64,000 nucleotides of DNA from Botryobacter ruber (lineage in GTDB: Bacteria; Bacteroidota; Bacteroidia; Cytophagales; Hymenobacteraceae): positions 1 through 64,000 of the forward strand of contig NZ_QCZK02000051.1 of assembly GCF_003347595.2 (NCBI RefSeq). The letters are read 5' to 3'. The notes under the pieces are model-generated. The model worked only from the letters and a program-made list of their open reading frames with translations, was not told where the DNA came from and made no database searches. Position numbers and translations under genes: made by a program. Shown here piece after piece: positions 35,374 through 44,470 of this stretch; position 1 is the first letter of the stretch, and each line of letters opens with the position of its first letter.

Positions 35374-36516
35374 TTAAGCCGGCACTTTTTTATAAAGCAG
35401 CCCCAGCTTTTCGGCTACATAATCTACTTCTTCCTCGGTGTTGTACTTACTGAAGGAGAAGCGGATGTTGCCCCTTTCGGGGTCGATGCCGATGGCTTCG
35501 AGCACATGAGACCCTGCGTTGGCGCCACTGGCACAGGCACTGCCTCCCGATGCCGAAATTTTATGGATGTCCAGGTTAAAGAGCAGCATTTCGGTAATTT
35601 CGGAAGGCGGCAGGCTAACGCTTAAGACCGTGTAAAGGCTTTTGTCTGCCTCGGCTGATAACCCGTTGAAGCTGATTCCCGCCAGCTGCGTCTGTAGCTT
35701 TTGTTTAAGCCTGTCTTTCAGGTTTTGGATGTGGCGGTGCTGCTCCTCCATATCGCGGTAAGCAATTTCCAGCGCTTTTGCCAGTCCGATAATACCGGCC
35801 ACGTTCTCGGTACCGCCGCGCATATTGCGCTCCTGCGCCCCCCCGTGTATCAGCGGCTGCACTTTTACGCCGGCATCGGCATACAGGAAACCTACGCCTT
35901 TTGGGCCATGAAATTTATGCGCTGAGCCTACTATAAAATTCGCATCCAGCTTTTGCAGGTCGTGGCGGAAGTGGCCCATGGTCTGCACCGTGTCGGAATG
36001 GAAAATGGCATTGTATTTTTTACAAATCGACCCAATTGCTTCGATATCATTCAGGTTACCCAGCTCGTTGTTGGCATGCATCACCGACACCAGCGTCTGC
36101 GGATTTTTTGCCAGCAGTTCTTCCAGGTGCTCCAGGTCCAGCACACCGCGCTCGTCGTGGCGCAGGTACGACAGGCTTATTTCTCCTGCCTTCTCCAACA
36201 CCTGCAGCGTATGCAGCACCGCATGGTGCTCCAGCCTGGAGGTGATGGCATGTTTCAAACCGAGCGTGCGTATAGAACAGCCAATGGCCGTATTATCGGC
36301 TTCGGTTCCTCCCGAAGTAAAAAAGATTTCGGAGGGCGAGGTGTTCAGGAGCGAAGCTACCGTTCTGCGTGCTTTTTCGATGGCAGCCCTGGCCTCGCGC
36401 CCGTGCGCATGTATAGAAGAAGGGTTACCAAAGAACTCCAGCAAATAGGGAGTCATGGCATCAAAAACCTCTTTATCAAGAGGCGTAGAGGCAGCATTAT
36501 CAAGGTATACACGCAT
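35374..36516 (-). CDS. Cysteine desulfurase (NifS/IscS family)
   Basis: A PLP enzyme that takes sulfur from cysteine for Fe-S clusters and thiolated tRNA. The 380 residues show the N-terminal YLDNAASTPLD, the PLP lysine in SAHKFHGPKG (residue 201) and the active-site cysteine in GSACASGAN (residue 328), close to group I (IscS/NifS) enzymes. No scaffold (iscU) or other Fe-S assembly gene is adjacent. A repeat-rich gap lies upstream. Confidence 0.92.
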   Translation of the reverse strand: MRVYLDNAASTPLDKEVFDAMTPYLLEFFGNPSSIHAHGREARAAIEKARRTVASLLNTSPSEIFFTSGGTEADNTAIGCSIRTLGLKHAITSRLEHHAVLHTLQVLEKAGEISLSYLRHDERGVLDLEHLEELLAKNPQTLVSVMHANNELGNLNDIEAIGSICKKYNAIFHSDTVQTMGHFRHDLQKLDANFIVGSAHKFHGPKGVGFLYADAGVKVQPLIHGGAQERNMRGGTENVAGIIGLAKALEIAYRDMEEQHRHIQNLKDRLKQKLQTQLAGISFNGLSAEADKSLYTVLSVSLPPSEITEMLLFNLDIHKISASGGSACASGANAGSHVLEAIGIDPERGNIRFSFSKYNTEEEVDYVAEKLGLLYKKVPA

Positions 36517-36521
36517 GGTTA

Positions 36522-36722
36522 AGTTTGGAAGTTAGAAAGTTAGAGAGTTTGGGAGTTAGAGCGTTTTGTATGGTACTCCTGTTGCAGCATTAGCCTGTAA
36601 ATATTTTTTTCTGGTGCGCATCTCCACATTAAATAAACAATCAGACGATTAAAAAATTCACTCATCAACAAATATCAACTTTTTAACTCCTAAACTCTCT
36701 AACTCCTAAACTCCTAAACGGT
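36522..36722. repeat. Inverted TAGAGAG/CTCTCTA tracts flanking an AT-rich core
   Basis: G-rich tracts (GTTAGAGAGTTTGGGAGTTA, about 36527-36560) and the complementary C-rich tracts (AACTCCTAAACTCTCTAAC, about 36681-36720) face each other around 120 bases of AT-rich DNA. It is the same end structure as the two composite elements. The rest of the 286-base gap up to glmM holds no gene. Confidence 0.65.
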
Positions 36723-36802
36723 TTGCGCCAGGAGCCGGAACAGTAGTTCTTACCCCTGGCGCAACCAGCATTTCTACACGCACTCCTGTATCAGGATAAG
36801 CT

Positions 36803-38194
36803 TCAGGCTTTTACAGAAATAATTTCTTTTATGTCGGCTATTATCTTGTTCGCCAGGTGTTCTGCAGTGGCGTTGCTGTCAGACTCGGCATAAATCCGGA
36901 TAATAGGTTCGGTGTTGGATTTGCGCAGGTGTACCCATTCTTTGCCGAACTCAATCTTTACGCCATCAATGGTATTGATCGGTTGCTTGGCATAGCGTTG
37001 CTGCATTTGCACCAGCACTTCGTCTACATTTACTTCCGGCGTAAGCTCTATTTTGTTTTTGGAGATGTAGTAGTTCGGATAAGACCCACGCAGGCGCGTC
37101 ATGCTCATACCGGACTTGGCCAGGTGGGTCAGGAACAGTGCTATACCCGCCAGCGCATCGCGGCCGTAGTGCAGTTCCGGATAGATAATGCCGCCATTGC
37201 CTTCGCCACCGATAATGGCATTTTGTTCTTTCATCATATTCACCACGTTCACCTCGCCCACAGCTGCTGCGTGGTAGTTACCGCCCGCTTTCTCGGTTAC
37301 ATCGCGCAACGCCCTCGTAGACGACAGGTTGGAAACCGTGTTGCCCACCGTGTTTTTCAGCACGTAATCGGCCACCGCCACCAGCGTGTATTCTTCGCCA
37401 AACATGCTGCCGTCTTCGTTAATTAAGGCCAGGCGGTCAACGTCGGGGTCCACTACTATGCCCAGATCAAACTTCCCTTTCTCGATTACCTTGGATATTT
37501 CGCGCAGGTTTTCAGGGAGCGGCTCCGGGTTGTGGGCAAAGTTGCCGTCGGGTTCACAGAATAATTTCTCTATCGTTTCCACACCAAGCGCTTCCAGCAG
37601 CATCGGCACGGCAAAACCACCACTGGAGTTCACACAGTCTATGGCGATCCGGAAGTTTTTGGCTTTTACAGCAGCCGCATCCACAAGTGGCAGGTCCAGA
37701 ATAGCCTGGATATGTTTTTTCAGGGCGCTGTTATCCTGCTTATACTTGCCAAGCTTTGTAACCTGCTCAAATTCAAACGACTCTTTTTCAGCAATCTCCA
37801 GCACCAGTTTACCTTCCACATCCGAAATAAACTCACCATGCTGGTTCAGAAGTTTGAGCGCATTCCATTGCTTCGGGTTATGACTGGCTGTAAGGATAAT
37901 ACCGCCTCCGGCTTTCATATCGGGCACGGCCATCTCTACGGTGGGTGTGGTAGACAAGCCAACATCAACAACATTTATTCCAAGCCCCTGCAGCGTCGCA
38001 CACACCAGGCTGTTTATCATGTCACCAGATATACGCGCATCACGCCCCACTACAATCGTGTTGTTGTTTGTGGTTTGTAGCACCCAGGTACCATAAGCAG
38101 CGGCAAATTTAACCACGTCTACGGGAGTGAGTCCTTCACCAGCCCGTCCGCCTATAGTACCTCTTATTCCTGAAATTGATTTTATTAAAGCCAC
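36803..38194 (-). CDS. glmM: Phosphoglucosamine mutase
   Basis: An alpha-D-phosphohexomutase of 463 residues with the phosphoserine loop TASHNP (serine at residue 104), the metal loop DPDVDR near 255, the sugar-binding GEGNGG near 330 and the phosphate-binding RKSNTEPIIRIYAE at the C-terminus. In Bacteroidota this type is usually GlmM (glucosamine-6-P to glucosamine-1-P, for cell-wall UDP-GlcNAc), although mannomutase activity cannot be excluded from sequence. A -7 box lies 24 bases upstream. Confidence 0.85.
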   Translation of the reverse strand: MALIKSISGIRGTIGGRAGEGLTPVDVVKFAAAYGTWVLQTTNNNTIVVGRDARISGDMINSLVCATLQGLGINVVDVGLSTTPTVEMAVPDMKAGGGIILTASHNPKQWNALKLLNQHGEFISDVEGKLVLEIAEKESFEFEQVTKLGKYKQDNSALKKHIQAILDLPLVDAAAVKAKNFRIAIDCVNSSGGFAVPMLLEALGVETIEKLFCEPDGNFAHNPEPLPENLREISKVIEKGKFDLGIVVDPDVDRLALINEDGSMFGEEYTLVAVADYVLKNTVGNTVSNLSSTRALRDVTEKAGGNYHAAAVGEVNVVNMMKEQNAIIGGEGNGGIIYPELHYGRDALAGIALFLTHLAKSGMSMTRLRGSYPNYYISKNKIELTPEVNVDEVLVQMQQRYAKQPINTIDGVKIEFGKEWVHLRKSNTEPIIRIYAESDSNATAEHLANKIIADIKEIISVKA

Positions 38195-38217
38195 TTGAAA
38201 TTTATTTTTTACCGGAA

Positions 38218-38225
38218 CAAAAGTA
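38218..38225 (-). promoter_or_regulatory. -7 box TACTTTTG for glmM
   Basis: Minus-strand TACTTTTG, 24 bases before the glmM start. The -33 element is not clear. The 562-base interval to mazG is AT-rich and holds one 28-bp repeat and no gene. Confidence 0.55.
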
Positions 38226-38424
38226 GTAATTTTAGTTATACTTATTTAAACTTTAAACCCTTTATACTTATTCTTACCGCGAAGTAACCTTAAAACTGCG
38301 GATAAAATAATTCTGTTGCAGCGCTTTATATTTTTTGAGGTAACACTACAGCATGCACTGCTTCAGCTCATATGCTGCAGCCTCGTTTTGTAGTTGAAGA
38401 TGCGTTTTCAGGCTTATTTTTAGC

Positions 38425-38452
38425 ACTGCACCAGCCACCACAGCCGCTGCGC
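38425..38452 (+). repeat. 28-bp intergenic repeat
   Basis: ACTGCACCAGCCACCA followed by CAGCCGCTGCGC, in the divergent glmM/mazG interval. Confidence 0.7.
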
Positions 38453-38743
38453 CTGCAATCAACCGAGTAAATGAAGCCGTGACCGATAGCCTGTGCACCT
38501 GTTCAGGAACTGCACCTGCAAAGTTGCCTCCAATGCTGCCAGAACGTTTTCATTTTTTTGAGCCAACAAACATAAACATCAATTTTGCGGCTGATAAATG
38601 TCATTCTCACATCACGCTTCCTGTTTTACCTTTGATATATGAACAAGCTAAATAAAACAACACGAGCAGCCGTTTTTCCTTTTTCTATTTATTTATAAGC
38701 AGACGAAGTAGTTATTAATAACGCCAGGGTAGAACGTTTTTAG

Positions 38744-38751
38744 TATATTTG
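38744..38751 (+). promoter_or_regulatory. -7 box TATATTTG for mazG
   Basis: TATATTTG lies only 6 bases before the first ATG of mazG (38757) and 18 bases before the second (38769). The transcript is therefore nearly leaderless or starts translation at the second ATG. Confidence 0.6.
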
Positions 38752-38756
38752 CTCTT

Positions 38757-39575
38757 ATGGATAATAAGATGCATTTTACCGACACCCCCCGTGGCAGGCA
38801 GCTCGAAGCGTTCAATCGATTGCTCGACGTGATGGACGAATTGCGGGAGAAGTGTCCGTGGGATAAAAAACAAACGATCGAAAGCCTCAGGCATTTAACC
38901 ATAGAAGAAACCTACGAGCTGTCCGATGCCATTTTGCGCAACGACATGCAGGAGATCAAAAAAGAGCTGGGCGACATTATGCTGCACATGGTCTTTTACG
39001 CAAAAATAGCTTCGGAGCAACAAGCTTTTGATGTAGCCGATGTACTGAACAGCCTGTGCGAGAAGCTGATTTTCCGGCACCCGCATATTTACGGCGACAC
39101 GGAGGCAAATACAGAGGAAGATGTTAAAAGAAACTGGGAGCAGCTAAAATTAAAGGAAGGCAACAAATCGGTACTAGGCGGCGTTCCTGCTTCGCTGCCG
39201 GCACTGGTCAAAGCCATGCGCATACAGGAGAAAGCCCGCGGCGCCGGGTTCGACTGGGAAGAGAAATCGCAGGTTTGGGATAAAGTGCAGGAGGAGATGC
39301 ACGAATTTGAAAGTGAATTTAATAAAAAAGATACCGGGAGTATAGATAACAAAAAAGCAACTGCCGAATTTGGCGACCTGTTGTTCTCACTTATAAATTT
39401 TGCCCGTTTTATAAACATCAATCCGGAAGAAGCCCTGGAAAGGACAAACCTGAAATTTATTTCACGCTTCCAGTACATAGAAAGTGAAGCAGCCAAAGAC
39501 GGCAAAAAGCTTCAGGATATGACGTTAAGCGAAATGGATGTTTACTGGAACAAAGCAAAAAAGCTGCACCACTAA
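38757..39575 (+). CDS. mazG: Nucleoside triphosphate pyrophosphohydrolase MazG
   Basis: The 272 residues contain two MazG domains. The first has CPWDKKQT, HLTIEETYEL and KKELGDIMLHM with the metal-binding E-x2-E and E-x2-D pairs, and the second has AEFGDLLFSLINFARF. MazG hydrolyses non-canonical or excess NTPs. The ATG at 38757 is used here, but the -7 box suggests the in-frame ATG at 38769 (MHFTDTPRGRQLEAFN) may be the real start. Confidence 0.9.
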   Translation: MDNKMHFTDTPRGRQLEAFNRLLDVMDELREKCPWDKKQTIESLRHLTIEETYELSDAILRNDMQEIKKELGDIMLHMVFYAKIASEQQAFDVADVLNSLCEKLIFRHPHIYGDTEANTEEDVKRNWEQLKLKEGNKSVLGGVPASLPALVKAMRIQEKARGAGFDWEEKSQVWDKVQEEMHEFESEFNKKDTGSIDNKKATAEFGDLLFSLINFARFININPEEALERTNLKFISRFQYIESEAAKDGKKLQDMTLSEMDVYWNKAKKLHH

Positions 39576-39866
39576 TTAAATGTTGCAACATTTAAGTTTG
39601 TTTATTTATTTACTTTTTATAAAATTGAATAAAAATTTATTACTTCAGGCACTAATTAACATTAGTAATGTGTTACGGTAATAAATTTAGCAATAAATTA
39701 GGTTGTTTTTTCGGAGAAGGCCGGCACACAAACTGCAGGAATTTTGGCTTGGCAAGACCAGCAGAATTGGTCTAAAAATTTAATTTAAAGGCCTTTAGAC
39801 AACTCACACCTGCTTACTGCTTTTAGTACCGGAACGAAGATTAGTACGGAGAAAAGGAATACAACG

Positions 39867-39896
39867 TTGCAAACTGAATTTATTTATTTAAATTTG
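39867..39896 (+). promoter_or_regulatory. Promoter for the exbB operon: TTG, 19-base spacer, TAAATTTG
   Basis: TTG at 39867-39869 and TAAATTTG at 39889-39896 have the ideal Bacteroidota layout. The transcript would have a leader of about 230 bases. The 560-base interval 39576-40135 is very AT-rich and has no gene. Confidence 0.65.
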
Positions 39897-40135
39897 TAAC
39901 GGTGGAGTTTTGCCAAATTACCAAAACTCAAATAAGCCAGTTGTTTTTTTATCTTTCACACAGCATGGTGTGTAGAACTATTTAAAAAGTTAACATAAAT
40001 TTAATATTGTATAATTATAAAAACCGGAAATTGCATTAAAAAAAATCGAACTAAAAACGAAAAGTATTCATTAAATTAACAACACAAACAGTTATTAAAT
40101 CAACACAAACAGCTAAACTTTAAATTTTTAAAAAA

Positions 40136-41026
40136 ATGGAAAAAAAGACTGCAGTAGTGAGCAAAGATGCTAATGTAGAAGTAAAGAACAGTCCTGTGGG
40201 CTCTCTGTTTGCCACTATCGTTATTCCTCTGGCAATCGTAATTTGCGTACTGATCTATATGTTTGTTTTAGGTAATCCTGCAAACTTTGAAGGCGGTAGT
40301 AACGAAAACCACCCGTTACCAGGCAATTACTTAGGTATCGTTTACAAAGGTGGTTGGGTAGTACCCGTGTTAATGTCTCTTGTGCTTCTTGTAATCATTT
40401 TTGCTATTGAGCGTGCTTTAACAATCAGCAAAGCAAAAGGTAAAAGAAGTGTTGCCAAGTTTGTTCGTGCTATCTCTGCAAAACTGAACCAGCGTGACGT
40501 TAATGGCGCTCTTGCTGCCTGCGATGCCCAGAAAGGTTCTGTTGCAAACGTAGTAAAATCTGGCTTGCTGAAGTACAAGGAAATGCAAAACGACACCGAG
40601 CTTCTGAAAGCTGAGAAAATTGCTGCTATCCAGAAAGAAATCGAAGAATCTACTTCACTGGAACTGCCAATGCTTGAGAAAAACCTGGTAATCATCTCCA
40701 CAATTGCCTCCATCTCTACACTCGTTGGTCTGATTGGTACGGTACTTGGTATGATTAAAGCGTTCTCGGCTCTTGCCGCTGCCGGTACTCCTGATGCGAC
40801 TGCTCTTTCGAACGGTATCTCTGAGGCCTTGATCAACACGGCTCTTGGTATTACAGGTTCTGCTCTTGCTATCGTTGCTTACAACTTCTTCACCAGCAAG
40901 ATTGATGAGTTAACTTACAGCATTGACGAAGCAGGCTTCAGCATCATCTCTACGTTTGCAGCACAGCACGATGCCGGCACACCGGTACAGCCAGTTGCAG
41001 GAGCGCCTGTAAGACAAACTGTTTAA
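40136..41026 (+). CDS. exbB: ExbB/TolQ/MotA-type proton channel protein
   Basis: The 296-residue protein has three membrane segments (about residues 25-45, 75-95 and a pair around 185-240). The conserved channel helices IISTIASISTLVGLIGTVLGMIKAF and LSNGISEALINTALGI are the MotA/ExbB signature. With ExbD it uses the proton gradient to drive TonB. The N-terminal cytoplasmic tail and the extra first helix are common in Bacteroidota versions. It heads a four-gene operon. Confidence 0.93.
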   Translation: MEKKTAVVSKDANVEVKNSPVGSLFATIVIPLAIVICVLIYMFVLGNPANFEGGSNENHPLPGNYLGIVYKGGWVVPVLMSLVLLVIIFAIERALTISKAKGKRSVAKFVRAISAKLNQRDVNGALAACDAQKGSVANVVKSGLLKYKEMQNDTELLKAEKIAAIQKEIEESTSLELPMLEKNLVIISTIASISTLVGLIGTVLGMIKAFSALAAAGTPDATALSNGISEALINTALGITGSALAIVAYNFFTSKIDELTYSIDEAGFSIISTFAAQHDAGTPVQPVAGAPVRQTV

Positions 41027-41043
41027 TCCTTTAAATTAGCACG

Positions 41044-41649
41044 ATGCCTAAAGTAAAAGTAAAAAGAAAGAAACCCTCGTTGGACATGACGCCAATGGTG
41101 GACTTGGCTTTCTTATTGGTTACTTTCTTTATGCTGACAACTAAGTTTGCGCCAGACGATGCAGTGATAGTGGATACACCATCCTCTGTATCAGAGATTA
41201 AAATACCTGATGCTAATGTTATTACCATAACAGTAGATAAAGAAGACAGGGTTTTCTTCGGTGTAGATGGACAGCAAGTAAAGGAAAAATTACTCGATAA
41301 GATGGCGGCCAAGTACAAGGTCGGCTTCTCGGAAGAACAGCGTAAAACATTCTCGCTGCTTAGCAATTTTGGCGTGCCAATCAGTAGCCTGCCTTCTTAC
41401 CTTTCCCTGGAAGGTAACGAAAGGAAAAAGGCTTTCCAGCCTGGCATACCGGTAGATTCTATGCGAAACGAGTTGCACGACTGGGTACAACAGACACGCT
41501 TCACAAACCCAAGGGTGATTATTGCCATCAAAGGCGATAGTGAAGTAAGCTATCCGACAATCCAGAAAGTAATCAATACGCTGCAGGAGCAGAATATTAA
41601 CAGGTTCAACCTGATTACGGACATGGAAGCAAGACCAACATCATTATAA
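41044..41649 (+). CDS. exbD: ExbD/TolR biopolymer transport protein 1
   Basis: A 201-residue single-pass protein: a basic N-terminus followed by LDMTPMVDLAFLLVTFFML, the ExbD transmembrane helix with the essential aspartate (MVDLAF), then a periplasmic domain of about 150 residues. It is longer than the usual 135-140 residues, with an insertion in the periplasmic part. The second gene of the operon, 17 bases after exbB. Confidence 0.92.
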   Translation: MPKVKVKRKKPSLDMTPMVDLAFLLVTFFMLTTKFAPDDAVIVDTPSSVSEIKIPDANVITITVDKEDRVFFGVDGQQVKEKLLDKMAAKYKVGFSEEQRKTFSLLSNFGVPISSLPSYLSLEGNERKKAFQPGIPVDSMRNELHDWVQQTRFTNPRVIIAIKGDSEVSYPTIQKVINTLQEQNINRFNLITDMEARPTSL

Positions 41650-41667
41650 CAGAAAGGAGAACAGATA

Positions 41668-42189
41668 ATGGCAGAAATACAAGAAAAAGCCGACTCCGGT
41701 AAAGGTGGGAAGAAAAGGGCCAAGAAGATGTCCGTCCACCTGGATATGACTCCGATGGTGGACCTTGCCTTTCTTCTTCTGACATTCTTTATGCTTACAA
41801 CTACCTTTAGTAAGCCACAGACCATGGAAATTAACATGCCTGTGAAACCAGATTCTGAAGAAGACCAGTCGCCGCTAAAGGCAAGTAATGCCTTTACAAT
41901 TATCCTCGGTGATGATGACAAAGTTTACTATTACTACGGATTGGTTGAGGACAAGCCAGAACTTAATACAACTGATTACTCGGCAAACGGGATCAGGAAA
42001 GTTCTGATTTCGCCCAGAATAAAATCAAACGATAAAATGGTTGTTCTGATAAAGCCGATGGATGTTTCGCGCTACAAAAATGTGGTTGACATTTTAGATG
42101 AAATGAAAATCACAGATACTAAAAAGTATGCGTTGGTAGACATCAATGATGCTGATAAAGAACTTGTCGCAAGTAAAACAGGAGGATAA
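41668..42189 (+). CDS. exbD: ExbD/TolR biopolymer transport protein 2
   Basis: A 173-residue ExbD with a basic N-terminus (GGKKRAKKMSVH) and LDMTPMVDLAFLLLTFFML carrying the essential aspartate. Its periplasmic domain is unlike that of the first ExbD, so the two probably form a heterodimer. Two different ExbD proteins per ExbB is the common Bacteroidota arrangement. It is preceded by AAAGGAGA, a recognisable ribosome-binding site. Confidence 0.92.
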   Translation: MAEIQEKADSGKGGKKRAKKMSVHLDMTPMVDLAFLLLTFFMLTTTFSKPQTMEINMPVKPDSEEDQSPLKASNAFTIILGDDDKVYYYYGLVEDKPELNTTDYSANGIRKVLISPRIKSNDKMVVLIKPMDVSRYKNVVDILDEMKITDTKKYALVDINDADKELVASKTGG

Positions 42190-42192
42190 TAG

Positions 42193-43038
<846 letters not shown>

Positions 43039-43051
43039 TATTGATTACCTA

Positions 43052-43094
43052 ACAAAAAGGTCCCCTTGCTCCGGCAAGGGGACCTTTTTGTTTT
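43052..43094 (+). terminator. Rho-independent terminator after tonB1
   Basis: AAAAAGGTCCCCTTGC (43054-43069) pairs perfectly with GCAAGGGGACCTTTTT (43074-43089) around a 4-base loop, with a T-rich tail. It separates the exb operon from tonB2. Confidence 0.92.
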
Positions 43095-43110
43095 ATGGCG
43101 ATTTTAAATG

Positions 43111-43140
43111 GCAGCAGAGGCTATGGTGGCTGCAGCAGCA
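43111..43140 (-). repeat. 28-bp intergenic repeat (left of an inverted pair)
   Basis: GCAGCAGAGGCTATGGTGGC then TGCAGCAGCA. It faces the copy at 43330 with about 190 bases between. The interval is the 517-base gap between the two tonB genes, which holds no gene. Confidence 0.75.
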
Positions 43141-43174
43141 GAACCAAAACTGGCAAAACAGATGAAACTGAATC

Positions 43175-43250
43175 TTATACCAACTAGAAATTTCTCCCTT
43201 TCACAAAATCACAACTCACTTTATTATCCCGAAGGGATCCTTGTGGGCTA
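43175..43250 (-). mobile_element. Fragment of the MITE-like unit seen at 34482
   Basis: Starts TTATACCAACTAGAAATT on the plus strand and contains, in reverse, CCCACAAGGATCCC, AAAGTG and TTTTGTG, which align with the unit at 34482-34617. Only one end with the TATACCA repeat is clear, so this copy may be truncated. Confidence 0.45.
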
Positions 43251-43329
43251 GCCGCAGAAACGCACGCTAAATGCACTACAGGTATGGAAGAGACATCTTG
43301 CAATAAATAATTAAACCTTCTCCCGTAAT

Positions 43330-43358
43330 CTGCAGCCACAGTCACCATTGCCTCTGCT
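43330..43358 (+). repeat. 28-bp intergenic repeat (right of an inverted pair)
   Basis: CTGCAGCCACAGTCACCA followed by TTGCCTCTGCT. It lies about 200 bases upstream of tonB2. Confidence 0.65.
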
Positions 43359-43542
43359 GATCGTAATTCTAGCATTCCAACAAAAGCAGTTTATCGAAAA
43401 AATTTTATAGGTTTTTATGGAAAAGTTTTCTCCTGTGCATCTAGTAAATAAACAGCGAGGAGCACCGGAGTAAAACAGAAAAAGCCCCTCCTGATAATAA
43501 AGAATAAAGTCTATTCACAAATCAATTCATTTATTAAAACAC

Positions 43543-43550
43543 AAGGAGGT
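43543..43550 (+). promoter_or_regulatory. Perfect Shine-Dalgarno AAGGAGGT before tonB2
   Basis: AAGGAGGT, 5 bases before the ATG at 43556. Such a complete anti-16S match is unusual in Bacteroidota, where most genes here lack one. Confidence 0.75.
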
Positions 43551-43555
43551 AACAC

Positions 43556-44389
43556 ATGGAAACTAGTAATGTATTCAGGATATCATTGGATGATATCATA
43601 TTTGCCGATCGCAATAAATTATATGGAGCGTACCTGCTGCGCAAGCTCTACAACAGGCATATTACCTATGCGGCTATTATGGCATCAAGCTTATTTATCG
43701 TCTTAATTAGTATGCCGCTAGTAGCGCGCATGTTAGAACCAGAAACAGTAAGTACGCCAAAACAAACCGAGAAAACGACAGGCGTAATATTGACACCACC
43801 GCCACCAATAGCAGAACCAATTTTACCACCACCGCCCCCACCACCACAAGCGAAGCAGGCTACTCCTCCACCGCTGCAGGCTACAATAAAATATTCTCCG
43901 CCGGTTGTAAAAAGGGATGCAGAGGTGCAACATGAGGAAGAAATACCAGATGTGGCTTCGCTCATTGATGTGAATGTAGGAACTAAAACAGTAGAAGGTG
44001 TGAAAGGCGGAATTCCCGACATGGGGATACCGGAAGGAACAGGTACAGCAGAAATTACGGATGTGGTGGACGACAAGCCTTATACGTATGCAGAACAAAT
44101 GCCTTCCTTCCCTGGTGGCGAAAGAGCCATGTTTGCATTCCTGGCAAAGCACATGAAATATCCACAGCAGGCTATCAATGCTGGCATTGAAGGGCAGGTA
44201 TTCGTCAGCTTTGTTGTAAGCAGAACAGGCGATATAAGCGAAATTCAGGTGCTGAGAGGCTTAGGCGCAGGCTGTGACGAAGAAGCAGTGCGTGTCATCC
44301 AAAGCATGCCTAAATGGACACCAGGTAAACAAAATGGAAATGCTGTTCCGGTACGGTATAACCTGCCAATCAAGTTTACGCTGAAGTAA
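43556..44389 (+). CDS. tonB: TonB energy transducer 2
   Basis: A 277-residue paralogue of the preceding tonB with the same plan: SLDDIIFADRNKLYGAYLLR tag, one membrane helix, a shorter Pro-rich arm (EPILPPPPPPPQAKQATPPP), and a C-terminal domain nearly identical to TonB1 (GLGAGCDEEAVRVIQSMPKW). It is separated from tonB1 by a terminator and 517 bases of repeat-rich DNA, so it is probably expressed on its own. No TAnnTTTG promoter was identified. Confidence 0.92.
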   Translation: METSNVFRISLDDIIFADRNKLYGAYLLRKLYNRHITYAAIMASSLFIVLISMPLVARMLEPETVSTPKQTEKTTGVILTPPPPIAEPILPPPPPPPQAKQATPPPLQATIKYSPPVVKRDAEVQHEEEIPDVASLIDVNVGTKTVEGVKGGIPDMGIPEGTGTAEITDVVDDKPYTYAEQMPSFPGGERAMFAFLAKHMKYPQQAINAGIEGQVFVSFVVSRTGDISEIQVLRGLGAGCDEEAVRVIQSMPKWTPGKQNGNAVPVRYNLPIKFTLK

Positions 44390-44414
44390 CAGGAAAAAGC
44401 TTATCATTAACTGC

Positions 44415-44455
44415 AAAAAAATAGCCTCCATGCAAAGGCAGGAGGCTATTTTTAT
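44415..44455. terminator. Bidirectional terminator between tonB2 and susD
   Basis: ATAGCCTCC (44421-44429) pairs with GGAGGCTAT (44441-44449), with T's to the right and A's to the left. It is shared by the convergent tonB2 and susD genes. Confidence 0.85.
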
Positions 44456-44470
44456 AAGAACAACTAAATT

